Source: Streptomyces sp. Z26 (GTDB taxonomy: Bacteria; Actinomycetota; Actinomycetes; Streptomycetales; Streptomycetaceae). Taken from it: 64,000 bases of DNA. The notes under the pieces are model-generated. The model was not told the origin of the DNA and did not search any database. It saw only the letters and a list, made by a program, of their open reading frames with translations. The stretch spans positions 62,001-126,000 of the forward strand of contig NZ_RCHV01000002.1 of the NCBI RefSeq assembly GCF_003665095.1, in the 5' to 3' direction. Of the stretch, positions 53,797 to 62,921 are shown in pieces (within the stretch, counting starts at the first letter, position 1; the number at the start of each line of letters is the position of its first letter). Both the position numbers and the translations under genes were made by a program.

Positions 53797-54696
53797 ATGT
53801 CCGTCGCCTCCCCGCACGCACCCGTACGCGCCACCCGGTCCGTCGTCCACGTCCCCGCCGCCGGCGGGCGGCCCGCCTTCGACGTCGCGTACGAGCGGCG
53901 CGGCACGGACGGCGGGCACGGGGACCGGCGGCGGATCGTGCTGCTGCACGGCATCGGGCACCACTGGCAGGCGTGGGAGCCGGTGCTGACGCTGCTCGCC
54001 GCCTCGCACGAGGTGGTCGCCCTCGACCTGCCCGGGATGGGCGCCTCCCCGGCGCTGCCGCCGGGACTCGGCTACGACCGCGGCGGCATGCGTCCGGTGC
54101 TCGCCGCCACGCTGACCGCGCTCGGCCTGGAACGCCCGCACGTCGTCGGCAACTCCCTCGGCGGGCTCCTCGCCCTCGACCTCGGGCTGCACGGCCGGGC
54201 GGCGTCGGTGACGGCGCTCTCCCCCGCCGGGTTCTGGACGGAGGCGGAACGGGTGTACACGGGCGTGGTGCTGCGCGGCATGCACGCCGCCGCGACGGCC
54301 GCGCCGGAGGCCGTGGTGGCCCGGCTGGCGCGGTCGGCGGCGGGCCGCGCGGCGCTGCTGGGCACCATCTACGCGCACCCCGGCCGCCGTTCGCCGGAGG
54401 CCGCGGTCGCCGAGACGGCGGCGCTGCGGGACGCGCCGGGCTTCACGCGGACGCTGGCCGCCGCGGCCCGTCCGGACACGCTGTTCACCAGTGACGTACC
54501 CGACGTCCCGGTGACGATCGCCTGGGGCGACCGGGACCGGCTGCTGCCGCGCCGCCAGGGCGTGCGCGCGAAACGCGTGATCCCCGGCGCGCGGCTCGTG
54601 CGGCTGCGCGGCTGCGGGCACGTGCCGATGCACGACGACCCGGCGCTGGTGGCGCGGGTGGTGCTGGACACGGTGCGGGAGCCGGTGACCCCGTAG
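53797..54696 (+). CDS. Alpha/beta-fold hydrolase
   Basis: 299 residues from ATG with GAAGGAG upstream. HGIGHHWQAW holds the oxyanion HG. The nucleophile elbow is VGNSLGGLLAL; the Asp lies in AWGDRDRLLP and the His in GCGHVPMHDDP. No signal peptide. The substrate is unknown. It is divergent from the ECF41 gene and is the best local candidate for its target. Confidence 0.9.
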   Translation: MSVASPHAPVRATRSVVHVPAAGGRPAFDVAYERRGTDGGHGDRRRIVLLHGIGHHWQAWEPVLTLLAASHEVVALDLPGMGASPALPPGLGYDRGGMRPVLAATLTALGLERPHVVGNSLGGLLALDLGLHGRAASVTALSPAGFWTEAERVYTGVVLRGMHAAATAAPEAVVARLARSAAGRAALLGTIYAHPGRRSPEAAVAETAALRDAPGFTRTLAAAARPDTLFTSDVPDVPVTIAWGDRDRLLPRRQGVRAKRVIPGARLVRLRGCGHVPMHDDPALVARVVLDTVREPVTP

Positions 54697-54742
54697 CCCC
54701 GGCGGTCGTACGGGCGCCGCGCGCCGTCGGGCCGGGGCGCCC

Positions 54743-57721
54743 TCAGACCGGGGCGCCCGCCTCCGCCAGTACGGCCGCGGCCTCGCGGCGGCGGCTCTCC
54801 AGCGCGCCGTCGGGGTCGGGGGCGTCCGGCGGGCACGCGTCGAGCACGCGGGCGGCGCGTTCGGCGGCGGCGGCGTACCGGGCGAGGCCGATCTCCAGCC
54901 AGGCGGCGAGGAGTTCGGCGCCCGCGCGCGCGTCGAGCCCGGCCGGGCCGCAGGTGCCGAAGGCGGTCGCGGCGTGCTCCGCGAAGACGACGGCCTCCTC
55001 GTAGACGACGCGGCTCATGTCGTACCGCTCGGGCGGGTCGCGTTCCTCGTCGGGCGGCCCGGCGGTGGTCCGCAGGAGGAGTTCGGCGGTCTGCCGGTAG
55101 GTCTGGCCGAGTTCGCCGCGCAGCCCGGTCCGCTCGTCCTCCGTCGCGGCGTGCCGCAGCCCGCCCTCCACCTGCTGGAGGGCGGCCTCCATCAGGTCGA
55201 TGGCCTCGGGCACGCGCGCGCCGTCGACGGCGATCCAGGCGCGGGAGCGCAGGGCGCGTACGGCGGCGTGCGTGTCGCCCAGCGGCACCCACAGCCCTTC
55301 GGCGCGGGCGTACGCCTCCTCGGCCTCGCCGGTGCGGCCCGCGTGCAGCAGCGCGTCGGCGGCGAGGTGGGTGAGCATGGCGTGGTCGCCCTGGTCCGTC
55401 CAGGGGGCGGCGGTCTCGGCGGCGGCGAGGAACTGGTCGGCGGCGGGGCCCGGTTCGCCGGTGCCGGTGAGGGCCTCCCCCAGCCAGCGGCGGGCCTGCA
55501 CGGCGTCGCGGGGACCGGCGCCGGGGAGCAGGTCGGGCAGCGCGTTCTCCAGTACGGTCGCGGCCTCGGCCCAGCGGCCCAGGCCGACGTACGCGCCGCC
55601 GAGGCGGAGCCGGGCGCGCGCGGCGAGGGCCTCCGTCTCGCGGGTGCCGTCGCCGTCGGCGGCGCCGTCCGCGAGGCGCGCGGCCTCCAGCAGCAGCGCG
55701 ACCTCCTCGTCGGGGCCGGACCGCGCGCCGACGGCCTCCGCCAGCGCCAGCCGTACGCGCGCGTGCTGGGCGGGGGTGAGTGCGCCGTCGTAGCGGGAGT
55801 CGCGGAGCACGGCGCGCAGCGCGTTCTCCGCCTCGGCGGCGGCGCCGTCGGCCAGCAGGGCGCGGCCGAGGGCGAGTTCGGCCTCGACGGCCTGCCAGGG
55901 GCGGTCCGCCGCGTGGTAGGCGCGGGTGGCGTCGGCCAGCAGGCGGGCGGCGGCGCCGGGGTCGCCGGACTGCCCGGCGACGCGGCCGCGCGCCTCGGTG
56001 GCCTCCGCGATGCGGGCGAGGACGCCGGGTTCGGCGCGGTGCGGCTCCGCGAAGCCGATCAGCTCGACGAGTTCGGCGTCGACGGCCGCGGCGGTCGGGG
56101 TGGTAGCGGGGTCCGGGGCGGTCGCGGGGTCCCGGCCGCCGTCGGCCGCGCCCTCGGCGGCGGCGAGCGCCGTGGCCCGTATCCGCGCGCGGGACAGCAG
56201 TACGGCCGTCGTCTGCCGCACCCCGGCGGCGCCCCGCGTGTGCAGCGCGAGGGCCTGCGCGCACAGCGGCGCGATCCGTTCCAGGGCGGTCGCGGTGTCC
56301 CCGGCGAAGGCGGTGGCCAGCGCGGCGCGTGCCTGGCAGGCGACGGCGTCGCCCTGCCGCCCGGCGGCCCGGAAGAGGGCGGCGGCGTCGGTGAACAGCG
56401 CGGCGCCCGCGGCCGGGTCCGTACGGGCCGTGCGCATGGCGTGGTGGTCGAGGAGTTCGGCGCGTTCCGCGTCCCCGAGGACGATCCCGGCGCGGGCGAC
56501 CGCGTCCTCCGCGCGCCGCCAGTAGGCGGGCGCGCTGGGGTGGCCCTCGTCGCTGCGGCGGCGGGCCTCCGCGAGGAGCGCGAGCGGGTCGGCGCCCGCG
56601 AACGACGCGTCGTCGGGGTGACCGGCGTCGCCGTGTGCGGCGCCGCCGCCGAGCGGCGGGTGGCGCAGCCCCAACGGCACCGTGCCGGGCAGGGGTTCGG
56701 CGGCCATGCGCGCGCGTACGGCGTCGCTGACGGCGGTGGTGCCGTTGCGCGCGTCGAAGGCGCCCGCGAGGGCGAGGGCCTCGTCGGCGGCGTGTTCCAG
56801 CAGGGTGACGACGGTCCACTCGCGGCCCGGCGGGCCGGAGACCGGTACGGCGGCGTGGCCGAGGCCGGTGAGCCGCCGCAGCAGCAGCGCCACGCACACG
56901 GTCCAGTCGAGGTGGCCGCCGGGGTCGTCGCCCGGCTCCCAGCGCGCGACGCCGTGGGCGGCGAGCCGGGCCTGCTCGTCGAGTACGGCGAGGGCGCGCC
57001 GCTCGTTGCCGGTGAGGGCGCAGAACTCGACGTGCGCGGCCAGTTCGCGGCGGGCGTCGGGCAGGGCGCGCACCATGCGGTAGCCGGTGTGGTGGGCGGC
57101 GCGCGCCTCGTCCGTACGGCCGGTGCGGGCCAGCGGGAGCAGCGCGGAGGTGAGGACGGCGTACGGGTCGTAGGGGCACTCGACGGTGCCGTCCAGCAGC
57201 GGTGCCCAGATCCGCAGGGCCGCCGCGTCGTCCCCGAGCCGGGCCTGCCAGGCGCCCTGTTCGTGGAGTTCGCAGGCGGCGCAGTCGCTCGACGCGTCGC
57301 GGTCGGCGGCCAGCCAGGCGTCGTGGGCGCGGGCGGCGCGGGCGGTGTCGCCGGTGTGCAGGGCGAGGGCGAACTCGTTCTGGCGCACGGCCCGTTCGGA
57401 GTGCTCCGCGAGCCGGTGCCGGTGCGCGGCCTCCGCCTGCCAGCGTTCCAGGACGGCCAGGGGCAGTTCGGGGCGGCCGAGGAGGCCGCCGGGCGCCCAC
57501 TTGAACAGCCGGTGCAGCCGGTGCGCGGCGTCCTCCCCGAACGCGTCGGGCCGCTCGGCGCGCAGCCGCAGCAGCCGGGCGTACGGGACCAGGGCGCGGT
57601 CGGAGTCGGGCCCGTACGCGTCGGCCTCCAGCTCCGCGAACAGCGCCTCCGCCTCGGGCACTTCGGGCGCTTCGGCGGCCCCGGGCGCGGGCGCCCCGGC
57701 GCCGGGGCCGTGCGGCGTCAT
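54743..57721 (-). CDS. Large TPR-repeat protein
   Basis: 992 residues made almost only of paired Ala/Leu-rich helices, with many TPR-like units such as ALALHTGDTARAARAHDAWL, ALLADGAAAEAENALRAVL and YVGLGRWAEAATVLENAL. No enzymatic or DNA-binding domain is seen, and no signal peptide. TPR proteins are scaffolds; the partner is unknown. A Cys-x2-Cys (DCAAC) near residue 150 may be structural. Confidence 0.85.
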   Translation of the reverse strand: MTPHGPGAGAPAPGAAEAPEVPEAEALFAELEADAYGPDSDRALVPYARLLRLRAERPDAFGEDAAHRLHRLFKWAPGGLLGRPELPLAVLERWQAEAAHRHRLAEHSERAVRQNEFALALHTGDTARAARAHDAWLAADRDASSDCAACELHEQGAWQARLGDDAAALRIWAPLLDGTVECPYDPYAVLTSALLPLARTGRTDEARAAHHTGYRMVRALPDARRELAAHVEFCALTGNERRALAVLDEQARLAAHGVARWEPGDDPGGHLDWTVCVALLLRRLTGLGHAAVPVSGPPGREWTVVTLLEHAADEALALAGAFDARNGTTAVSDAVRARMAAEPLPGTVPLGLRHPPLGGGAAHGDAGHPDDASFAGADPLALLAEARRRSDEGHPSAPAYWRRAEDAVARAGIVLGDAERAELLDHHAMRTARTDPAAGAALFTDAAALFRAAGRQGDAVACQARAALATAFAGDTATALERIAPLCAQALALHTRGAAGVRQTTAVLLSRARIRATALAAAEGAADGGRDPATAPDPATTPTAAAVDAELVELIGFAEPHRAEPGVLARIAEATEARGRVAGQSGDPGAAARLLADATRAYHAADRPWQAVEAELALGRALLADGAAAEAENALRAVLRDSRYDGALTPAQHARVRLALAEAVGARSGPDEEVALLLEAARLADGAADGDGTRETEALAARARLRLGGAYVGLGRWAEAATVLENALPDLLPGAGPRDAVQARRWLGEALTGTGEPGPAADQFLAAAETAAPWTDQGDHAMLTHLAADALLHAGRTGEAEEAYARAEGLWVPLGDTHAAVRALRSRAWIAVDGARVPEAIDLMEAALQQVEGGLRHAATEDERTGLRGELGQTYRQTAELLLRTTAGPPDEERDPPERYDMSRVVYEEAVVFAEHAATAFGTCGPAGLDARAGAELLAAWLEIGLARYAAAAERAARVLDACPPDAPDPDGALESRRREAAAVLAEAGAPV

Positions 57722-57961
57722 CTGCGCGCGCCCGGCGCGTACGTGCGGACGGGGCGGGCGCGCGGCGGTATCCGTACGGGAGTCACCGGCGAATCCTATG
57801 ACCGCCGCCCGCGCCGCACCACGGCGGTCGTACGGCGGGCGGTCCCGCGCGCGGCGGCGGTGTCGGCACGGGGCCGCGCGCCACCCTGTGCGGGCCGCCA
57901 CCCGGCACGTACGATCCGGTTCGCCCGCTCTCCTCGTTCCCCCGCTCCCCGGAGGCCGTTG

Positions 57962-59611
57962 ATGACGCACGCCGACCCCGACGCGACCCCCGCGGGCCGC
58001 CCCGCGCCCGCCCGCCGCGCCCTGCTGCGCGGCACCCTCGCCGCGTCCGCCGCGCTGCCGCTGCTCTCCCGTACGGCGCCCGCGCAGGCCCTGTCCGGGC
58101 GGCCGGAGGCCCGGTGGGGCGTGCAGACGGGCGACGTGACGGCCGACTCGGGGCTGGTGTGGGTGCGCGCGGACCGTCCGGCGCGGATGGTCGTGGAGAC
58201 CTCGGCGACGGAGTCGTTCCACCGGGTACGCCGCTGGCACGGCCCGCTGCTGGGACCCGGCACGGACTTCACCGGGACGACGGCGCTGCGCGGCCTGCCC
58301 GCCGGGGAGCAGGTCCACTACCGGGTGCTGCTCGCGGACCCGGACGACCCGCGGCGCACGGGCGAGCCGGTGCGCGGCACGTTCCGTACGGCGCCGGGCG
58401 CGCGGCGGGCCGGGGGCGGCGCGGGCGGCGGCGACGTGCGCTTCGTGTGGTCCGGCGACATCGCGGGGCAGGGCTGGGGCATCAACCCGGACCGCGGCGG
58501 CTACCCGATCTTCGACGAGATGGCCGCGCTGGACCCGGACTTCTTCCTGAACAGCGGCGACACCATCTACGCGGACGGGCCGATCGAGGCGACCGTGCCG
58601 CTGCCCGGCGGCGGCGTGTGGCGGAACGTCACCACGGAGGAGAAGTCGAAGGTCGCGGAGACGCTGGCGGAGTTCCGGGGCAACTACCGCTACAACCTGC
58701 TGGCGCGCTCGCTGCGGGACTTCAACGCGCGGGTCCCGTGGATCGTGCAGTGGGACGACCACGAGGTGCACAACAACTGGTACCCGGGCCAGCTCCTGGA
58801 CGACGACCGGTACACGGTGAAGGACACCGACGTGCTCGCCGCCCGTTCCCTGCGCGCGTTCCGCGAGTACTTCCCCTTCGGCGCCCCGCACACGGGCCCG
58901 GGCGGACACGGCGGGGAACACGGCGGCGGGGGCACGGACGGCGGGCGGGTGCACCGGGTGCTGCGCCACGGCCCGCTGCTCGACGTGTTCGTGCTGGACA
59001 TGCGCGCGTACCGGAACGCCAACTCCCCCGGCAGGCAGCCCGACGACCGTCGCGGCATCCTCGGCGCCGAGCAGCTGCGCTGGCTCAAGCGGGAGCTGTC
59101 GCGGTCCCGCGCGGTGTGGAAGGTGATCGCCTCGGACATGCCGCTGGGGCTGGTCGTCCCGGACGGCGCCACCGACTTCGAGGCGGTCGCGCAGGGCGGC
59201 CCGGGCGCCCCGCTGGGCCGCGAACTCCAGATCGCGGAGCTGCTGCGGCACATCAAGCACCGGGGCGTCACCGGCACGGTGTGGCTCACGGCGGACGTGC
59301 ACTACACCTCGGCGCAGCACTACGAGCCGTCGCGCGCGGCGTTCCAGGACTTCGCGCCGTTCTGGGAGTTCGTGTCGGGACCGCTGAACGCGGGCGGTTT
59401 CCCCGCGCTGAAGCTCGACGGCACGTTCGGGCCGCACCAGGCGTTCCTGAAGGCACCGGAGTCGGCCAACGTGCCGCCGTCGGCGGGCGGCCAGTTCTTC
59501 GGGCAGGTGGACATCGACGCGGCCAGCGGCGAGTTGACCGTACGGCTGCGGGAGGAGGGCGGCGCGGTGCTGTTCACGCGGACGCTCCAGCCGGGGCGCG
59601 CCGGGCAGTGA
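57962..59611 (+). CDS. phoD: PhoD-like alkaline phosphatase/phosphodiesterase, Tat-exported
   Basis: 549 residues. An ARRALLRGTLAASAALPLLS signal has the twin Arg of Tat export. A Fn3-like N-terminal domain (WGVQTGDVTADSGLVWVRAD) precedes the PhoD metallophosphatase (SGDIAGQGWGINPDRGGYPI, FFLNSGDTIYADG, WDDHEVHNNW, DMRAYRN, VWLTADVHYTSAQHYEP). It needs calcium and iron in known members and releases phosphate from esters outside the cell. No strict PHO box was found upstream. Confidence 0.93.
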   Translation: MTHADPDATPAGRPAPARRALLRGTLAASAALPLLSRTAPAQALSGRPEARWGVQTGDVTADSGLVWVRADRPARMVVETSATESFHRVRRWHGPLLGPGTDFTGTTALRGLPAGEQVHYRVLLADPDDPRRTGEPVRGTFRTAPGARRAGGGAGGGDVRFVWSGDIAGQGWGINPDRGGYPIFDEMAALDPDFFLNSGDTIYADGPIEATVPLPGGGVWRNVTTEEKSKVAETLAEFRGNYRYNLLARSLRDFNARVPWIVQWDDHEVHNNWYPGQLLDDDRYTVKDTDVLAARSLRAFREYFPFGAPHTGPGGHGGEHGGGGTDGGRVHRVLRHGPLLDVFVLDMRAYRNANSPGRQPDDRRGILGAEQLRWLKRELSRSRAVWKVIASDMPLGLVVPDGATDFEAVAQGGPGAPLGRELQIAELLRHIKHRGVTGTVWLTADVHYTSAQHYEPSRAAFQDFAPFWEFVSGPLNAGGFPALKLDGTFGPHQAFLKAPESANVPPSAGGQFFGQVDIDAASGELTVRLREEGGAVLFTRTLQPGRAGQ

Positions 59612-59889
59612 GCCGTACGGGCGGGTCGTGACGTACGCGGCGGGGCGGGGTGGGACGGACGGTGCGGCGTACGGCCCGCGTCGGGGGCGGCGGGCGTCAA
59701 CCACCGGGCGGCGCACGGCGTCTGGCTGACCGTGGCCGCCTCCCGGCGGCCGTGCGGACGGCGCGGGCGACCCCCGGAACCGCCCGTACGGAATGGCCGA
59801 AAACGTCACCAACCCCACGGATACAGCTTTTACTCATCTGTCACGGGGCGTTCGTGGTCGCGCAACACCGGAGAGTGAGGGTGAGTCCC

Positions 59890-61188
59890 ATGACCGACGT
59901 ACCGCCGCACCCGCCGTCCCGCCGCACCGGCCGTCCCCGCCGCCGCGACCGGTTCACCGCCGCGTTCCGCCCGCGCTCCGCGCGCGGTCGCGCGCACGCG
60001 GCGCCGGAGGCGCGCGCGGTGGAGCCGTCCCTGCCGGACCTCCGCCCCGCGCTGTGGCGGATGCGGACGACCGTACGGGAGGAGCCGGGGTCCCTCGCCG
60101 CCCTGTGCACGGCGCTGGCGGAGCGCCGGATCGACGTCCTCACCCTCCAGGCGCTGCCGCTGGGCCCCGGCGGCCCCGACGACGCCCCGTCGCCGGGCGG
60201 TTGGACGGTGGACGAACTGCTGGTGCGGGCCCCCGGGGGGCTCACCGCCGACGACCTGAGGCAGCTGGTCGCGGGCGCGGGCGGCACCCGTACGTGGGTG
60301 GAGCGCGCCGTCGCGCACGACCTCGTCGACGCGCCCGCGCAGGCGCTGGCCCTGGCCACCCGCACCGCCCTGGACTCCGCCGAACTCCCCCTGGCGCTAC
60401 GGCAGCTGCTGGGCCGTTGCGTCGTACGGTCGCTGCCCGCCGGTGCCGTGGGCAACGCGTCGGGCGCGTCCGGCGCGGCGGCGGTGCCGCCCGAGGGCGA
60501 GTTCGGGGAGCACCTGCTGCGCTTCCCCGACCCGGCGGGCGGCACCCTGGCCGTGGAGCGGCACGACCCGCCGTTCACCCCGGCGGAGTTCGCGCGCGCC
60601 CGCGCCCTGGTGGAGCTGGACGCGCGGCTCGGGGAGAGCCGCGTACCGCGCGGGCGGGAGGCGCTGGCGCTGTCGGAGGGGCGACGGATCACCGTACGGC
60701 GCGCCGACACCCGCGACGTCGAGGCCGCCCGCGCCATGCACGAGCGGTGCTCGCCGCGGACGCTGTCGCTGCGCTACCACGGGCCCGTCGGCGACGCGGA
60801 CCGCTACCTCCAGCACCTGCTGTCGCCGCGCTTCGGCCGCACCCTCGCCGCGGAGACCGCGTCGGGCCGCCTCGTCGCCCTCGGCCACCTGCTGTGGGAC
60901 GGCGACGAGACGGAGATCGCCCTGCTCGTCGAGGACGACTGGCAGCGGCGCGGCATCGGCACCGAACTCGTCCGGCGGCTCGTGGACATGGCCGCGGAGA
61001 CGCGCTGCGCCCACGTGTACGCCGTCACCCAGGCGTCGAACACGGGCATGGCCGCGGCCATGCGGAGCCTGGGCCTCCCCCTGGAGCACCAGATCGAGGC
61101 CGGCACCCTGGTGATCACGGCGCGGCTGGACCGTACGCCCGCTCCGGCGTCTCCCGCGCACTCCCCGTCGGACGGCCCCGGCCGCTGA
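59890..61188 (+). CDS. ACT-GNAT protein acetyltransferase
   Basis: 432 residues. After a basic disordered start comes an ACT domain (TVREEPGSLAALCTALAERRIDVLTLQ, about 58-130), a middle region, and a C-terminal GNAT domain (ITVRRADTRDVEAARAMHERC, EIALLVEDDWQRRGIGTELV with the acetyl-CoA loop, YAVTQASNTGMAAAMRSLG). Actinobacterial ACT-GNAT enzymes, first described in Micromonospora, acetylate proteins such as acetyl-CoA synthetase under allosteric control by amino acids. Its last 74 bp overlap the convergent PLP gene, an enzyme of sulfur amino acids. Confidence 0.88.
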   Translation: MTDVPPHPPSRRTGRPRRRDRFTAAFRPRSARGRAHAAPEARAVEPSLPDLRPALWRMRTTVREEPGSLAALCTALAERRIDVLTLQALPLGPGGPDDAPSPGGWTVDELLVRAPGGLTADDLRQLVAGAGGTRTWVERAVAHDLVDAPAQALALATRTALDSAELPLALRQLLGRCVVRSLPAGAVGNASGASGAAAVPPEGEFGEHLLRFPDPAGGTLAVERHDPPFTPAEFARARALVELDARLGESRVPRGREALALSEGRRITVRRADTRDVEAARAMHERCSPRTLSLRYHGPVGDADRYLQHLLSPRFGRTLAAETASGRLVALGHLLWDGDETEIALLVEDDWQRRGIGTELVRRLVDMAAETRCAHVYAVTQASNTGMAAAMRSLGLPLEHQIEAGTLVITARLDRTPAPASPAHSPSDGPGR

Positions 61189-62311
61189 GCGCGGCGTCGA
61201 GGTCGCGCCACAGGTCCTCGACGTCCTCCAGCCCCACGGACATCCGCAGCAACCGGTCGCTGATGCCGCCCGCGGACCGGCCCGCCTCACCGACGACGCG
61301 GTGGCTGATCGAACCGGGGTGCTGGATCAGGGAGTCGACGCTGCCGAGGCTGACGGCGGGCGTCACCAGCCGCACCCCGGCGATCACCTCGTGCGGGTCG
61401 CCCGCCACCTCGAACGCGACCATGGCGCCGCCCAGCCGCGGGTAGTGGACGCGTACGACGCGGGGGTCCGCGGCCAGTCGCCGGGCCAGTTCGGCGGCGG
61501 TCGCGGACTGGGCGGCGACGCGTACGGGCAGGGTGGCGAGGCCGCGCAGCAGCAGGTAGCCGGCGAGGGGGTGGAGCACTCCGCCGGTCTCGAAGCGGAC
61601 CTGCCGCAGCTTACGGGCGTACTCGGCGTCGCAGGCGACGACGCCGCCGAGCACGTCGCCGTGCCCGCCCAGGTACTTGGTGGCGCTGTGCAGCACCAAC
61701 CGGGCCCCGCTCTCGTGCGGGCGCTGGAGCACGGGCGTCGCGAACGTGTTGTCCGCGAGCAGCGGCACCGTGCCGCACGAGTGGGCGATCGCCCGCAGGT
61801 CCAGCTCGCGGAGCGTCGGGTTGGCGGGCGTCTCGACGAGGACGAGGCCGGTGTCGGGGCGCAGCGCCTCCTCGATGCCCGCCGGGTCGGTCCAGGTGAC
61901 CTCGGTGCCGAGCAGACCGCCGTCGAGGAGGTGGTCGCTGCACCCGTAGAGCGGGCGTACGGCCACGACGTGCCGCAGCCCGTCACCGACCCGTACGAGG
62001 ACGGCCGCGGTGAGCGCCGCCATGCCGCTGGCGAAGGCGACGGCGTCCTCGGTGCCCTCCAGCCGGGCGAGGGCCTGCTCGAAGCGGGCGACGGTGGGGT
62101 TGTCGAGGCGGCCGTAGACCGGCGGCCCGTCGGGCAGTTCACCGGTGGCGGCGAACCGGTCGAGCCGGGCGGCCTCGGCGCGGCTGTCGTACGAGGGGTA
62201 CGTGGTGGACAGGTCCAGCGGCGCGGCGTGCACGCCGAGGGCGGCGAGGTCGTCCCGCCCGGCGTGCACCGCCTCGGTGGCCAGCGCGCGGGCGGCGGGT
62301 GTCGGCTCCAT
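61115..62311 (-). CDS. Cys/Met metabolism PLP-dependent enzyme (cystathionine gamma-lyase type)
   Basis: 398 residues from ATG with GGAGGAGCC upstream. The family motifs are clear: YGRLDNPTVARFEQALARLEGTEDAVAFASGMAA, LVETPANPTLRELD, LLADNTFATP and the Schiff-base Lys in HSATKYLGGHGD, then QVRFETGGVLHP and LGSVDSLIQHPGSISH. It could be cystathionine gamma-lyase, gamma-synthase or methionine gamma-lyase; residues that tell them apart cannot be judged by eye. It is divergent from an Lrp regulator. Confidence 0.92.
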   Translation of the reverse strand: MEPTPAARALATEAVHAGRDDLAALGVHAAPLDLSTTYPSYDSRAEAARLDRFAATGELPDGPPVYGRLDNPTVARFEQALARLEGTEDAVAFASGMAALTAAVLVRVGDGLRHVVAVRPLYGCSDHLLDGGLLGTEVTWTDPAGIEEALRPDTGLVLVETPANPTLRELDLRAIAHSCGTVPLLADNTFATPVLQRPHESGARLVLHSATKYLGGHGDVLGGVVACDAEYARKLRQVRFETGGVLHPLAGYLLLRGLATLPVRVAAQSATAAELARRLAADPRVVRVHYPRLGGAMVAFEVAGDPHEVIAGVRLVTPAVSLGSVDSLIQHPGSISHRVVGEAGRSAGGISDRLLRMSVGLEDVEDLWRDLDAALSGRGRPTGSARETPERAYGPAAP

Positions 62312-62416
62312 GGTCGTCGGCTCCTCCGGTGTCGTCTTCGTCGACGGCGTCTGCGTGGTGCCGATTCTGAACACCTCACGGGTGGTTGCGGGGAACAGCC
62401 GTGCTACGTTCGGCCG

Positions 62417-62890
62417 ATGCCTGGTTCCGTCGCGCTCGATCCGGTCGATCTGGACATACTGCGTCTGTTGCAGAACGACGCCCGGACGACGTACCGCGAG
62501 CTGGCCGCGGCCGTCGGTGTCGCCCCCTCCACGTGCCTGGACCGGGTCGCCCGGCTGCGGCGCGGCGGCGTCATCCTGGGGCACGCGCTGCGGCTCGACC
62601 CGGCGCGGCTCGGCCGGTCGCTGGAGGCGCTGCTGTCGGTGCAGGTGCGGCCGCACCGGCGGGAGCTGATCGGGCCGTTCGTGGAACGGGTGCGGGCGCT
62701 GCCGGAGTCCCGGGCGCTGTTCCACCTCACCGGGCCCGACGACTACCTGGTGCACGTCGCGGTGACCGGCACGGCCGACCTCCAGCGGCTGGTGCTGGAC
62801 GAGTTCACGTCGCGCAACGAGGTCGCCCGCGTCGAGACGCGGCTGATCTTCCAGCAGTGGGAGTGCGGACCGCTGCTCCCGCCCGCGTGA
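62417..62890 (+). CDS. Lrp/AsnC-family regulator
   Basis: 157 residues from ATG. The N-terminal helix-turn-helix is LDPVDLDILRLLQNDARTTYRELAAAVGVAPSTCLDRVARL, followed by an RAM effector domain (ALLSVQVRPHRRELIGPFVE, LFHLTGPDDYLVHVAVTG, VETRLIFQQW). Divergence from the PLP enzyme suggests that gene as its target, with an amino acid as signal. Confidence 0.92.
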   Translation: MPGSVALDPVDLDILRLLQNDARTTYRELAAAVGVAPSTCLDRVARLRRGGVILGHALRLDPARLGRSLEALLSVQVRPHRRELIGPFVERVRALPESRALFHLTGPDDYLVHVAVTGTADLQRLVLDEFTSRNEVARVETRLIFQQWECGPLLPPA

Positions 62891-62921
62891 CGCGGCAGGC
62901 CGCACGTACCAGGATGGGCGC

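Noticed and set aside
54369-57500. Long Arg/Pro-rich open frame over the TPR gene
   Set aside because: It is a shifted frame of the TPR coding sequence with runs of Arg and Pro, typical of GC-rich out-of-frame reading.
57919-57945. PHO box upstream of phoD (GTTCGCCCGC and GTTCCCCCGC)
   Set aside because: The two units are 17 bp apart rather than 11, and they lie downstream of the likely -10 TACGAT.
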